This document shows, one piece after another, positions 10,835 to 20,631 of a DNA stretch of 64,000 bases. Below the pieces are notes generated by a model that ran no database searches, had not been told where the DNA came from, and saw only the letters and a list, made by a program, of their open reading frames with translations. Source of the stretch: Dolomedes plantarius (taxonomy: Eukaryota; Arthropoda; Arachnida; Araneae; Dolomedidae); NCBI GenBank assembly GCA_907164885.2, contig OU015490.1, positions 229,097,534 to 229,161,533 of the forward strand. Direction: 5' to 3'. Both the position numbers and the translations under genes were made by a program. Each line of letters begins with the position of its first letter. Position 1 is the first letter of the stretch.

Positions 10835-10945
10835 AGCCGGAGTTGAACATCCGCGAGTGCAGGAGGTGAAACAACGCACCAGTGGGAATCGAACTCCCGG
10901 TGACAGGGTGGGAGCCAAAAGCGAACGCCACAAGCCAGCAATAGC
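10835..10945 (-). repeat. tRNA-like SINE head
   Basis: On the minus strand TGGCTTGTGGC (10937-10927) resembles an RNA polymerase III A box, and GGGAGTTCGATTCCC (10897-10883) is a tRNA T-arm-like B box. The spacing is tRNA-like, but no complete cloverleaf or CCA-side acceptor pairing is apparent, so a decayed SINE head is preferred to a tRNA gene. Confidence 0.5.
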
Positions 10946-11369
10946 AAAGTAAGAAAGTTCGCCTGGAATTTCCATAACACTTTTTCCTTACTTGACGATT
11001 TCTGCCAGTTTACTCTACTGTAAGCCGCGTAAAAGAACTTCGTTCCAAAAACTTGTAAGGGCTCGTACAAGTGTTTTTATTAGATGGCATTGAGATAGCT
11101 TTTTATGATAAACGCAGTTCAAGTTGAAATAATTAATATGTGTGCGAAAAAAACCAATAACTGTTGTTGTTGCTAATGTCCTAGGGATTACACTACCGAG
11201 ACCCCAGGCAATTGTACATATACAGTAAATAGAAACATAAAAACATACACTCAGAGAATAATTTTTATTTACAAACGATGGCACCGGCGATGTACTGAAA
11301 ATTTCAGCTCCTCTTTCTAGACCTTCCTTTTGAAGGTGGAAGACTGATTATTTTCTTAGATTACAACCA

Positions 11370-11440
11370 TGCCATATGCGAGATTAGAACCATGTCCCCG
11401 GAGTGGCAGGGTCAGCTACTTTGCCAGTGGGCGGCTCGCG
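11370..11440 (-). repeat. Possible second tRNA-like SINE head
   Basis: Minus strand TGGCAAAGTAGC (11424-11413) and GGTTCTAATC (11391-11382) resemble A and B boxes in the right order and spacing. Divergence is high, and no SINE body can be matched to the other SINEs here. Confidence 0.3.
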
Positions 11441-12099
11441 AGCAACAGTTTACTGTAAGCACAGTGAAAAAGCACTTTAATTTTTAAAGAGAATGCTGGT
11501 TGTTTTAAAAGACTAAGTTCTATACACAGACATGCAAATAGTTCTTTGAAGTCCTCAGATGAAATGATGCTTTAAGGTTATGCTAATAATATTAATAATA
11601 ATTATAAAAATAAGAAGAACAACAATACTTCTGTAGTTGCTATTTCTTCTACTACTCCTACCATAAAAATAAGAGGATAAAATATAAATGAATAATCTTC
11701 TTATTTAAAAATGTATGTTATGTGCATGCTAACAGTAAGGAAATCGTTTTACGATCAAACTAAGCACATTTAGAAAATATTGTTTATTGTAATACTTATA
11801 AGAATAAAAATATTCAATAGCTGAACCAAATTTAAATGTTTCTTAGTTACTAGATAAAAGCCATCAATAAAAAACCAGCAAAAAATAAAATAATAAGAAT
11901 AAAATTACAATAATAACTAAAAGTACTACTTGTAAAACAAGATAAAATAATTATTAACATTTAAATTATCAAAATACATTACTTGCTGCTTATTATCAAT
12001 GAGGAAACTAATTTGTATTTCATGCGTGGTCCTCTGAAAGATACAGTCGTTTATTATACTATAAAAACATACATTTTCAGAATATTAAACATGTTTAGC
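11441..12099. other. AT-rich stretch, nothing recognised
   Basis: Contains AAT/AAC trinucleotide-rich patches near 11585 and 11890. No gene. Confidence 0.5.
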
Positions 12100-13424
12100 A
12101 TAAAATAGAATTATCAAATTAAATATTAATAAGGATAATATTAAAACATGGTCTGAGATTGTAAATATGTATGATATTTAAATAGATATAAAATTGTTAT
12201 GTAACTTACTTGATCTTGACGAACTTAATTTAAAATCTTGATGATCCTGATAAAGCTAGAAACAAAAATCTGTTAGTGATAGCAATATCATCTTCGTGCT
12301 CATAATAATAATGAAATATGGTTTTTCATTTTTTTGGTGACCCTGATGTTTGGTGAATCTGAAAAAGGCAGAAGCAAAAATCTGTCATAGTTATAGCAAT
12401 AGCATCTTAGTGCTAATGATAATAATAAAATGCATTGTTCATTTTTTCTAGAAGCCGCCAATAAACTTAAATACTGGATTATTGCTCAAGTTATAAACAA
12501 GTTATAAATATAAATTATATTTTACTATATGAAAAGTGGTTATGAAATAAAAATAATAATAACAACAAAAACAAAATTAGGTTTGAGATATTAAACATGA
12601 ACGATATATACATATCATTTTCCGTTGCTATATAACTTGTTTAATTGGAAGTTTAGAGAACTTGAAGAAGGCAGAAACAAAAATTTGTCAAAGTGATAAC
12701 AATAGCATCTTAAAGCTAATGATAATAAGAAAATGCGTTAATTCATTTTTTCTAGAAACCCCTAATAAACTTAAATACTGGATTATTGCACATGTTATAA
12801 ATAAGTTATAAATATAATTTATATTTTGCTATATGACAAGTGGTTAAGTAATTAAAATAATAATAACTAAAACAATAAAATAAGGTTCGAGATATTAAAA
12901 ATGCACTATATATAAATACCATTTTCCAATACTATTTAACTTGTTTAATTGGATGTTTGGTGAATCCCAAAAAGGTAGAAACAAAAATCTGTCAAAATGA
13001 TAACATTAGCATCTTAGGGCTTATAATAATAATAAAACGCATTAATTCATTTTTCTAGAAACCTCGAGTAAAGTTAAATATTGCATTATTTCACAAGATA
13101 TAAACAAGTTACAGATATAAACTAAATTTTGATGTATAACAAGTGGCTAAGATAAAAAAAATATATTAATAACAACAAAAGAAGGTTTGAGATTTTAAAT
13201 ATGCACGATATTTAAATATCATTTTAAACTGCTGTATAACTTGTTTAACTGAAAATTTCGGTAAATTTGAAAAAAGGCAGAAACAAAAATCTGTCGAAGT
13301 GATAACAATAGCAGCTTAGTGCTAATAGTAATAATAAAATGCATTAATTCATTTTTTCTAGAAACCTCGGGTAAAGTTAAATACTGGATTATTGCACAAG
13401 TTATAAACAAGTTATAAATATACA
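12100..13424 (+). repeat. 303-bp satellite array, left arm
   Basis: The block GGCAGAAACAAAAATCTGTC recurs at about 12362, 12664, 12966 and 13270, giving periods of 302, 302 and 304 bp. A shortened unit lies near 12258 and a diverged one before it. Each unit also contains TTTCTAGAAACC and an ACAAGTTATAAACAAGTTA block. The arm stops inside a unit at 13424, where a mariner terminus begins, and resumes at 22372. Confidence 0.92.
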
Positions 13425-13551
13425 GGGTGATTCAAAATGAATATAGTGATTACAAACGGCTATAACTATTTAATGGAAAGGAATTTATGAATATGAATTA
13501 CACAGAATGTAAAAGGAAGTTCAAAATTTTGTTTACATAGTTTATAATGTA
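13425..13551 (-). mobile_element. Mariner-type terminal fragment (3' end)
   Basis: Starts CAGGGTGATTCAAAATG, a typical mariner-like terminus, directly after TA in the satellite unit. It is the 3' end of the minus-strand mariner whose coding part is at 15597-15962. The two parts are separated by the Helitron at 13552-15589. Across that insertion the sequence matches the intact arrangement seen in the other fragment near 16120-16145. Confidence 0.75.
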
Positions 13552-14503
13552 CTACCTGAAAACCCGCACTTCACTACGGAGTACATTCAAATTAAATACA
13601 ACGGTCAATGTATCGAATTAATGCCAAAAAAAAAATAAATATATATATGTATAATAAATACGACGATCAATATATACAATTGATGTAAAAAAAAACCAAA
13701 AATATATTTATAAAAAAATCGTAAGGGATATTTTTATAGACAAAATAATGTAGAAGAAAATATTCAAATTAAATCCAATAGGACATACTAAAGATTATAG
13801 TACAGTTTATATAGTACAGTTTGGGGAACATATCTTTTACTGTATTCTAATATTTTTTTAGATAATGTCCAATCGTGTGCCGTATTAGCAAGGGAAAAAG
13901 TATTTTTTTGTCTATTTCATTGTTACGGACGTGACGATCAATTTATTTAAAGTACCAGAAAAATAAATCACGTGATCATCATTTAATAAATTAAATTCTA
14001 AAATTTAATCTTTAAAAATTCACCAAAAATCAGAAAATGGAGGTAAAGATTAAAAAAAAAATTCATTTTAAAGGAATTTTTATGATCTTTCTCATGATAT
14101 AAAATTTATAACCCTCATATTATTATTTTAAATACAAACTTAAAAAAAGTTACTAAAACAGCTTAAAAAATTAATTTTAAAAAATCTAAGAAGAATTTTT
14201 GAAAAATCTTTCTTAGTGCACCCTTACACTATAAAAAGAATCGCCACGCAAAATTTCAGCCCTTTAGGTTCAGTGGTTTGGTCTGTGCGTTATATGTCAG
14301 TCAGTGAGTTGCGGAACTGTTTTATATATTGTAAGAATCCGTTACGATTACGTCACCTCCCACAGCAGGTGACCTGCGAACAGTTCTATAGATCAGTGTC
14401 AAGGTATCTGGAAGCAGAGAATAGTGTTGTGCCTAGCCGCCGCCCCTGGGAGGACGTGAACTAATGGCTATTCCGACATGTACTAATGATTTTCTGATCA
14501 GCT

Positions 14504-14511
14504 GATTTATA
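14504..14511 (+). promoter_or_regulatory. Putative TATA box of the LTR
   Basis: TTTATAAG lies 164 bp into the LTR, about 30 bp before the likely start of transcription and upstream of all the hairpins. Prediction by position and sequence only. Confidence 0.45.
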
Positions 14512-14674
14512 AGAGCCGACCACATGGATTCTTCGTCAAGCGAATCACAGCCGACGAACATGACATCAAAATTTGGGCCAGCCAACCTAAAAATTTGCAG
14601 TCACGTGACCGGAAGCGCGAGTGCCAACGCCGGGAGAAGAAATCCAGTTTTTGGGGCAGACTTGTCGAGACTCT

Positions 14675-14707
14675 CATCCAGAGAGCACGAAAGGTGCTCT
14701 CTGGATG
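14675..14707 (+). other. Perfect 14-bp RNA hairpin in the LTR
   Basis: CATCCAGAGAGCAC and GTGCTCTCTGGATG are exact inverted complements separated by GAAAG. As RNA this is a very stable stem with a pentaloop. It stands at the head of the hairpin-rich repeat array. Confidence 0.9.
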
Positions 14708-14770
14708 GTCTCGTCTCAGAGGCGTCTCAGAGGTCCTTGAGCGACCGACTTCATCCTGAACTTAATTTTT

Positions 14771-15320
14771 CAGAGCAGCCCACTCTAAGCTTCTCGTCAA
14801 CTAATACATCACCCTGCGAAGTATTCCTATTCCAGAGCATCCTGCTCTATAGGCTCCTGTTAGCACGTTATTTCATCAAGAAGTTATATTTATATTTCAG
14901 AGCAGCCCTCTCTAAGCTTCTCGTCAACTAATACTTCATCCTGAAGTATTCCTATTCCAGAGCATCCTGCTCTATAGGCTCCTGTTAGCACGTTATTTCA
15001 TCAAGAAGTTATATTTATATTTCAGAGCAGCCCGCTCTAAGCTTCTCGTCAACTAATACTTCATCCTGAAGTATTCCTATTCCAGAGCATCCTGCTCTAC
15101 AGGCTCCTGTTAGCACGTTATTTCATCAAGAAGTTATATTTATATTTCAGAGCAGCCCGCTCTAAGCTTCTCGTCAACTAATACTTCACCCTGAAGTATA
15201 GCTATTTCAGAGCATCCTGCTCTACAGGCTTCTGCTAGCACGTTACTTCATCAAGAAGTTATCTTTATATTTCAGAGCAGCCCGCTCTATAAGCTTCTCA
15301 TTAGCTAGAACTTTCCTTAC
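14771..15320 (+). repeat. 125-bp tandem repeat made of short hairpins
   Basis: CAGAGCAGCCC recurs at 14771, 14898, 15023, 15148 and 15273 (periods 127, 125, 125, 125). Each unit contains several short inverted repeats with 3- to 5-nt loops: AGAGC-AGCCC-GCTCT, AATACTTCA-TCC-TGAAGTATT (9-bp perfect stem), AGAGCA-TCC-TGCTCT and ACTTC-ATCAA-GAAGT. Where units differ, several changes keep partial pairing. The array lies between the TATA box and the polyadenylation signal, so it should be in the transcript. Confidence 0.92.
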
Positions 15321-15508
15321 GAAGTTACTCTATTTTCAGAGCTGTATGCTCTAGAGGCTGTGTACCGACCTTATAGTTTCAGTTGTGACTGTACTTGCCG
15401 ACATCTTCTCATCGAAATTATTTGGCTATTAAGAAGGCCAGTTCCCTCTATGTCTAGAGGTAGAACAACAAATTTGTAAATAGTTGTAAAAATTTCCGAC
15501 TTAAATTT

Positions 15509-15514
15509 AATAAA
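15509..15514 (+). terminator. Polyadenylation signal of the LTR
   Basis: AATAAA about 66 bp before the LTR end, plus strand, fitting the R/U5 position of an LTR. Confidence 0.5.
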
Positions 15515-15596
15515 ATTGTATTTTAATGTAGTAAACTGACTCTGAACAATTTTAGCTACCCTGTGTCTTAAGTTATCACAATATATAGACTATGCG

Positions 15597-15962
15597 ACTC
15601 CCCTTGGTCACACGGACAACATCTAAGCGGTAGTCCATTTCACGCTATACATTCTGAAGAATATGTGGAGTCACCAACGCAAGCGCATTAGAAATGCGCA
15701 TTTTGAGTTCTGGAATTGTTTTCGGCAAGAAGCGCATACACAAAGTCTTTCACATAACCCCATAGAAAGAAATCGCAGGGTGTCAAGTCCGGAGATCTAG
15801 GTGGCCAAGAGCAGATCACATCGTCCGCACCTCCAGTTCGACCGAGCCAACGCTTAGGAAAGATGTAGTTTTAAAAATGTGCGAATCTCCATACCCCAAT
15901 GTTGGGGTGTTCCATCTTGCTGAAAGATGTAATCCATGAAACCTGTATCTAGCTGTGGCGTA
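15597..15962 (-). pseudogene. Mariner-type transposase fragment (catalytic core)
   Basis: Minus-strand translation gives FQQDGTP near 15925 and SWPPRSPDLTPCDFFLWG near 15780, the second and third catalytic Asp regions of a Tc1/mariner DDE transposase of the group with WPPRSPDLTP motifs. The frame then breaks; the C-terminal end runs to GAGTCGCAT at 15597 next to the Helitron insertion. The N-terminal helix-turn-helix half is missing. The 3' half of this piece has an inverted partner at 15967-16139, so it is one arm of a rearranged, palindromic arrangement. Confidence 0.8.
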
Positions 15963-15966
15963 CGTT

Positions 15967-16139
15967 ATGTGAAAGACCTTGTGTTTGTGCTTCTTTTGCC
16001 GAAAACAATTCCAGAACTCAAAATACGCATTTCTAATGCGCTTGCATTGGTGACTCCACATATTGTTTTGAATGTATGGCGTGAAATGGACTTAGATGTT
16101 GTCCGTTTGACCAAGGGGAGTCGAATAGAACATTTATAA
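15967..16139 (+). pseudogene. Mariner-type transposase C-terminal fragment, inverted copy
   Basis: The plus-strand frame (from RYVKDLVF to the stop at 16137-16139) is the C-terminal end of the same transposase type as the preceding feature but on the opposite strand. It reads through GSRIEHL to a stop. Arms 15590-15758 and 15967-16128 are inverted repeats with scattered mismatches. It is either a second insertion in opposite orientation or an inversion within one element. Confidence 0.75.
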
Positions 16140-16368
16140 AGTATGTAAGCTTAAGCTTAGCGTCGTCCCACCTTGACGGCATCCAACAGAGTTTTTATGA
16201 AGACCGGTCGTCGCGAAGGAGCACATCCCTAGCTCCGACACTTAGCTACATAAGCAACTTTACCGAGTCACTCCACATCGGCCAACTGCCTGCAGAACGA
16301 CCTTTTCGCTATAGCACATACTTTATTAAAATGGGTTACATTCAGCAAAATACATCGAGATAGATAAG

Positions 16369-17361
16369 CTATGGCAGCTGGACGTGTTCGTCCATGAGCC
16401 TTTTAACGATTTTGCTTACTACTTTGCAACAGTAGTAATCGTTATATAGTTTATGTTTGCTCCACTGTCTTCCATTCCCTGGCAGGTCGGCGCGCAGGTC
16501 ATCAAAGTTTCTGCAGTTGAATAGACAGTGCTCGACTGTCTGAATCTCGCCACAACTGCAGTTGTCCGACTTCCCGAAGAATTTGGCCTGGTACTGGCCA
16601 AAGCTGCCGTGCCCAGTGATCGCCTGGTTCCTCAGGAAGTCACCTGGGACCCTATCCAGGCTGACATTCTGGAAGATTTCCTGCGTCCGCTTGCCTTTGG
16701 TGGACTCATTCCACCTTTCTTGCCACAAATTTAAGGCATCTTTCAGGAGTATGCCTTTTAGGTGGTTCTTGGTCCGTTTATAGTCATTGGTAATGGTGGG
16801 AAGTTGAGTCGCTCTTTCGGCGACTTCATCTACCTCTTCATTTTTACTATTACCGGCATGGGCTTTCACCCAATGCAATGTAATATTTAAGCTGTTGTTA
16901 TTGAAACTCTTTTTCAGGTTCTCCACCAGCCGACATTTAAAGTTCTTGGCTTTGAGCGCTTGCAGTGCACTCATGGAGTCCGTATAGACATCGAACTCTT
17001 TGGTTCGAGTCTTTATTGTGTCCTCGATCGCCATCTCTATTGCCCTTAACTCAGCCTGATTAAAGGAACTGTGATCTGAGTTCCTCTCCATTAGATCATA
17101 AAGCCTTAAGTTGTTATCATACTTGATAACAGCTGACCCGACTTTGGCTTCCATCTTCGAGCCGTCTGTGTAGTACTGGGTGCTACACCTTGGCTCGAGA
17201 TTGGCCGACCAGTCAATGCTGCTGATATCCTTGATCAAGTGGATATCAAAGTTTCTCACTTCGCAGCTGTTGCCATCGAGCACAAGACCATTAAGGTCAT
17301 ATGCCCCATTCTCCTTATGGATCAGGTGCAGTGTCCTTTCCATATTGGCTCTTATGTCCAA
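16369..17361 (-). pseudogene. Retrotransposon RNase H and C-terminal zinc-knuckle-like region
   Basis: This 330-codon open frame continues the reverse transcriptase in another frame. RNase H ligands are visible in order: YYTDGSKME (D, about residue 66), NQAELRAIE (E, about 105), VYTDSMSAL (D, about 125) and WVKAHAGN...DEVAERA (H and the last D). The C-terminal CSCGEIQTVEHCLFNC forms a C-C-H-C motif typical of I/R1-type elements. All four RNase H ligands are present, so the domain itself looks intact; what is broken is its connection to the polymerase frame. The protein would degrade RNA in RNA-DNA hybrids during target-primed reverse transcription. Confidence 0.88.
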
Positions 17362-18583
17362 AAGGCAAACACCCCGCCAGTACGGCGAGAGTGTCCGTAG
17401 CTACTGTTTTGTAGCACTTTGTCAAAAGCAACAGAAACTGTCTCTGGATCTGCAATAATTTATCATTCAGCCTTCTTGTGGTGTTGTACCACGACGGAAC
17501 TCCATAAAGCAGAATCTTTTCAACTATCAGCTGGTAGATCTCCTTAACGACGAGTGGTCTTATGCCCCAAGTCTTCCTGGAGTATCTCAGGAGCTTGTGC
17601 ATGACAGCCAGAGCTCTTTCCTTGGCGTTGTCCAAGTGGGCGTTGAAGTTGAGTTGGTTATCAATGATAACCCCCAGATACTTCAATTCCTTCTCGTACT
17701 TTATGCTTTGCCCACAGAGCTTTAGGGTTGGTCTCCTTAGATTCCTGGTGCTCGGCCCCACAACAGTGAAGTTGCACTTGCCAATATTGAACTTTAGTTC
17801 GTTGTGGTTTGCCCAGCTCTCGCACTTGGCTAGAGCCGTGCTGGCTAGATCGGTAAACCTATAAACTGCCTTACTGCTGATGAGGATGTCCAGGTCATCT
17901 GCGAAGGCTTGAATGTGGAAGTCCACATTGTCCTCTTCTGCTTTCAGGAGGTCGTTGATCACGAGAAGCCAAAGTATAGGTCCCAAGGAGGAACCTTGGG
18001 GCACTCCTACGTTATACTTCCACTCCCCCTGACCGAGCACTATTCTTCGGTCTTGGAGGTAATCAATAATTAGATACTTGAGATTGGTGTCCATATTTAA
18101 GCTCTTAATAGCCTCTATAACCCTTTTCGGGTTAATAGAGTTAAAGGCGTTTTGTATGTCGAGAGTTATCATACAAGTATAAAGCTTGTTCCGCTTATTA
18201 TCGCCTATAATCTCAAGTACCCTTTTTAGGGCATTGTTGGTGCTCCTATTTCTGCGGAAGCCGTATTGCTCTTTTGAGAGTACCCCGTTTGCCTCTAGGA
18301 ACTCCACGAGTCTGTTCGTGATCAACTTGTCCAGCACCTTCCCCATTACGGGGAGGAGGCAGATTGGACGATATGCGTTCGGCATATTAGGGTCTTTCCC
18401 CGCTTTGGGGAAGTAGACCACCTTCGCTTTTTTCCAGGTGTTAGGAAACTTCATCGTTTTCAGGCATTTATTAAATAGGTTACCCAGTAGCTGGGCGTCC
18501 ACTTGGTGCAATTCCTCCACTATCGTGAGTGTGAACCCATCGAATCCCGGAGCCTTCCCTTTAGCCATATTGTCCAAAATCAA
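17315..18583 (-). pseudogene. Retrotransposon reverse transcriptase domain
   Basis: The 422-codon open frame covers nearly the whole non-LTR reverse transcriptase. Motifs in order: GKAPGFDGF, WKKAKVVYFPKAGKD, YRPICLLP, GFRRNRSTNNAL, TLDIQNAFNSI (catalytic D), GVPQGSSLGP and AFADDLDIL (FADD version of the catalytic YxDD box), then the thumb with YLGVIID. All three catalytic Asp are kept. The frame is joined by one shift at the 5' side (near 18610) to the endonuclease piece and by another at the 3' side (near 17380) to RNase H, so no continuous ORF2 protein is possible. The enzyme would copy the element RNA at the nicked target. Confidence 0.92.
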
Positions 18584-19415
18584 GTCGATCTCATCAATAG
18601 TGATGGGATCTTGAGTCTCTTGGATAGCGACTCTAGGATATTGTCAATAGGAACATCGTCAATATTCTTGAAGTGGTGTTGAGCCAATATTAACTCCACT
18701 TCACACTCGTCGTGCGTTAAGTCACCATCGGGATTTTTGAGCTGCTTGGCGCAGTCCCCTCTGCCACTCTTAGGAATGGTAAACGTCACACTGCCAAATA
18801 TGTCTTTGGACGTCACCCCTTCAAGATAATCTCTGAACGACTTCCTTTTGGCTGCCAGTTTGGCTCGCCTGTAGCTTGCTCTTTCCCTTTTGAAGATCTC
18901 CATGTTCAGGGCCCTTTCTTGGGGATCACTGCTCTTTTGAGCCCTCCTCCTGAGAGCTCTGACTTTTTTGCGGAGTATCGCCAGGCTTAAGGACCACCAA
19001 TGTGCATTCCTCTTCAGACAACCCTTTCTCTTACGGTGTTTACTACACAGTGTGTGTAGTTTGTCATTGATGAAAATGACAGCCTTTTCAGGCTCGAGGG
19101 CTTTCACCGTTTGCTTGAGATTATTCGAGTCGTTGTGGAGCACCGCTCTGAACTCCATCCATTTCATGGATCTAATATCCCATTTGAGAGTTTTGGGTTG
19201 TCCGTGGTCTGTGTCAAGGCCACTGAGCTCGAACAGAATACCATTAAGGTCCGTCAGCACATAGTCATCTGAGCCTCGCCAGTTGGAGATCCTTTCCTCA
19301 TCGATACCAATGGTAATCGACAGGTCGACCCAGCCCATCCCAAATTTATAAAGTACCGGGTGGCCATAATTAAACTGACAGTGCTCACAGTGTTCTGTAG
19401 CGCGATCTATTTGTG
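18580..19415 (-). pseudogene. Retrotransposon endonuclease tail and linker
   Basis: The open frame extends to 19560, but about its first 48 codons are neighbouring mariner sequence. The real part holds the end of an AP-like endonuclease (FGMGWVDLSIT, ISNWR, SDDYVLTDLNG) and then a basic linker rich in Arg/Lys (RKRKGCLKR, KKVRALRRRAQ). The usual terminal SDHN catalytic motif reads TDLN, so the catalytic His is replaced by Leu. The beginning of the endonuclease, including its first catalytic residues, is missing. A frameshift near 18610 leads into the polymerase. Confidence 0.8.
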
Positions 19416-19575
19416 AGAATGACGCCACATTTTGTAGGAAGATTAAACAAGACGGGGGACGAAGGATTCCGCGAAAAAATAAATTTGTTCCAAAAGTCAC
19501 CGCTAGGGGAATATTTGGCGCTGTGTAATAGAAAATAGAGTGTTTAAAAATGCAAATCAATACGGAAATTACCTT
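19416..19575 (-). other. 3' untranslated region of the mariner copy
   Basis: Non-coding sequence between the stop of the mariner transposase and the truncated start of the retrotransposon. No terminal inverted repeat could be matched to the other side. Confidence 0.45.
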
Positions 19576-20631
19576 TTATTTTGCATTCAAATGAGGTTCA
19601 ATGTGGCTGCCGTTGTTGTGGACCACATATTGCATTCTGTACACAGTATGCACAACAGCAGAAAGTAACATGTCTACAGGAATCTCCCGTACAGTCCGTG
19701 ATATGTTATCCTTCAACGTAGCCAGGTCCTGGACCACTCCTTGATAAACCTTGGACTTAAGGTAACCCCATAGCCAGAAGTCGCATGGGGTAAGATCAGG
19801 CGACCGAGGTGGCCATGCAGTTGGAAAGTAGCGGCTAATGACTCTTTCTGTTGTGAATTTCTGTCGTAGCAGCTGTTGCACCCGTACAGCAACGTGTGGA
19901 GGGGCTCCATCTTGCATGAAAATGATTTCCCCCAGGCATTGTCTTTGCTGAAGTGCCGGAATGACAAAGCTGTTCAACATGTGGCGATATTTCTCTCCGG
20001 TAACAGAACAGGTTTCCGGTCCTGTCGGGGTAATGTTCTCATAGAAGAATGGACCTACGATAAATTCCGCTGTGAACCCACACCAAGCAATTACCTTTGG
20101 TGAATATAAGGGGATTTCTGTGACTGCATGTGGTGATTTGTCATCCCAAATTCGTCAGTTCTGGGTATTCACAGTTCCATGCAGGTAAAAGTGGGCCTCG
20201 TCTCCCCATAAGATTTTCCACGGCCAAGCATCATCCACCTCCATTCTGGCAAGAAAGGTGAGAGCAAAAGTCAATCGCTTATCGTGGTCGGGGTACAGTA
20301 ACTCCTGTACACGGCTGATCTTGTACGGATAGAAGTTGATAATCTTTCGTAAGATTTTCCATACCGTACTGTAAGGCATATCCATATTCCGAGCTAATCC
20401 ACGAGCGCTAGAGGTGGCAGCAATATTGTCTGGTCCTCTGTCGACAATCGCCGTGGCAACTGCTTCGATTGTATCCTGTGGTACAGGTTTTCGTCCTCTG
20501 CCTGACTGAACCTTCAGAGAACCTGTTTTCTCAAACGTCGCAACCATTGCTTTTAGCCCATTAACTGACACAGGACCGTTACATTTACCCATTTTTTTGT
20601 GCGTTCTGAAAGCACGAAGAGCGGCTGACAC
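19576..20631 (-). pseudogene. Nearly intact mariner-type transposase with one in-frame stop
   Basis: A single reading frame of 352 codons runs from the ATG at 20631 to the stop at 19576, interrupted only by TGA at 20155-20157. The N-terminal half has the helix-turn-helix regions (SVNGLKAMVATFEKTG; GRGRKP linker; SSARGLARNMDMPYSTVW). Catalytic regions: WGDEAHF (D1), MQDGAPPH (D2) and WPPRSPDLTPCDFWLWG (D3). By my count 42 residues separate D2 and D3, longer than the 34 of classical mariner and close to the DD41D-like group. All three acidic residues are present. The stop replaces a residue before RIWDD, probably TGC or similar. This is the best preserved transposase in the window; flanking terminal repeats were not found. 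Confidence 0.88.

Larger units (their letters stand above)
14340..15580 (+). mobile_element. Solo LTR with tandem hairpin array
   Basis: Bounded by TGTAAG at 14340 and TATCACA ending 15580, with ATATAT directly outside both ends (4- or 6-bp duplication). The LTR interrupts the 5' end of a Helitron whose TCTATAT start resumes at 15581-15589, confirming both boundaries. It carries a TATA-like box (14504-14511), a 14-bp perfect hairpin (14675-14707), about 4.5 units of a 125-bp repeat (14771-15320) and AATAAA (15509-15514), so the transcription direction is plus. A 135-codon open frame from 14524 runs into the repeats and has no recognised domain. No internal retrotransposon sequence remains. 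Confidence 0.82.
13552..15589 (-). mobile_element. Helitron-like element, family 1, copy 2 (carries a solo LTR)
   Basis: The minus-strand 3' end is at 13552, with ACTCCGTAGTGAAGTGCGGG hairpin sequence and terminus GTAG instead of the canonical CTAG. The 5' end TCTATAT is at 15589-15583. Between lies non-coding sequence matching 23689-24580 and 57640-58344 and including the GGGTGCACTAAGAAAG block. A 1.24-kb LTR sits in the 5' terminal TA run. Non-autonomous; no Rep/helicase remnant. Confidence 0.8.
16150..19415 (-). mobile_element. 5'-truncated non-LTR retrotransposon (R1/I-type)
   Basis: One element on the minus strand carries, in order, the tail of an AP-like endonuclease, reverse transcriptase, RNase H and a C-terminal Cys/His motif, followed by about 200 bp of 3' untranslated sequence with AATAAAG near 16325. 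The 5' part of the endonuclease and any ORF1 are missing; sequence upstream of about 19415 belongs to a mariner 3' region. Two frameshifts separate the domains. Endonuclease plus RNase H points to the I/R1/LOA group. The exact 3' end is uncertain because no poly(A) tail is visible. Confidence 0.9.

Noticed and set aside
10732..11284. Two minus-strand open frames (112 and 89 codons)
   Set aside because: They overlap a tRNA-like SINE head and have no recognisable motif.
14524..14931. 135-codon open frame in the hairpin LTR as a gene
   Set aside because: Runs through the 125-bp repeats and changes character; no domain. It could be the start of a retrotransposon leader peptide, but nothing supports that.
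17180..18416. Plus-strand open frames of 76-100 codons inside the retrotransposon
   Set aside because: Shadows of the minus-strand reverse transcriptase and RNase H frames.
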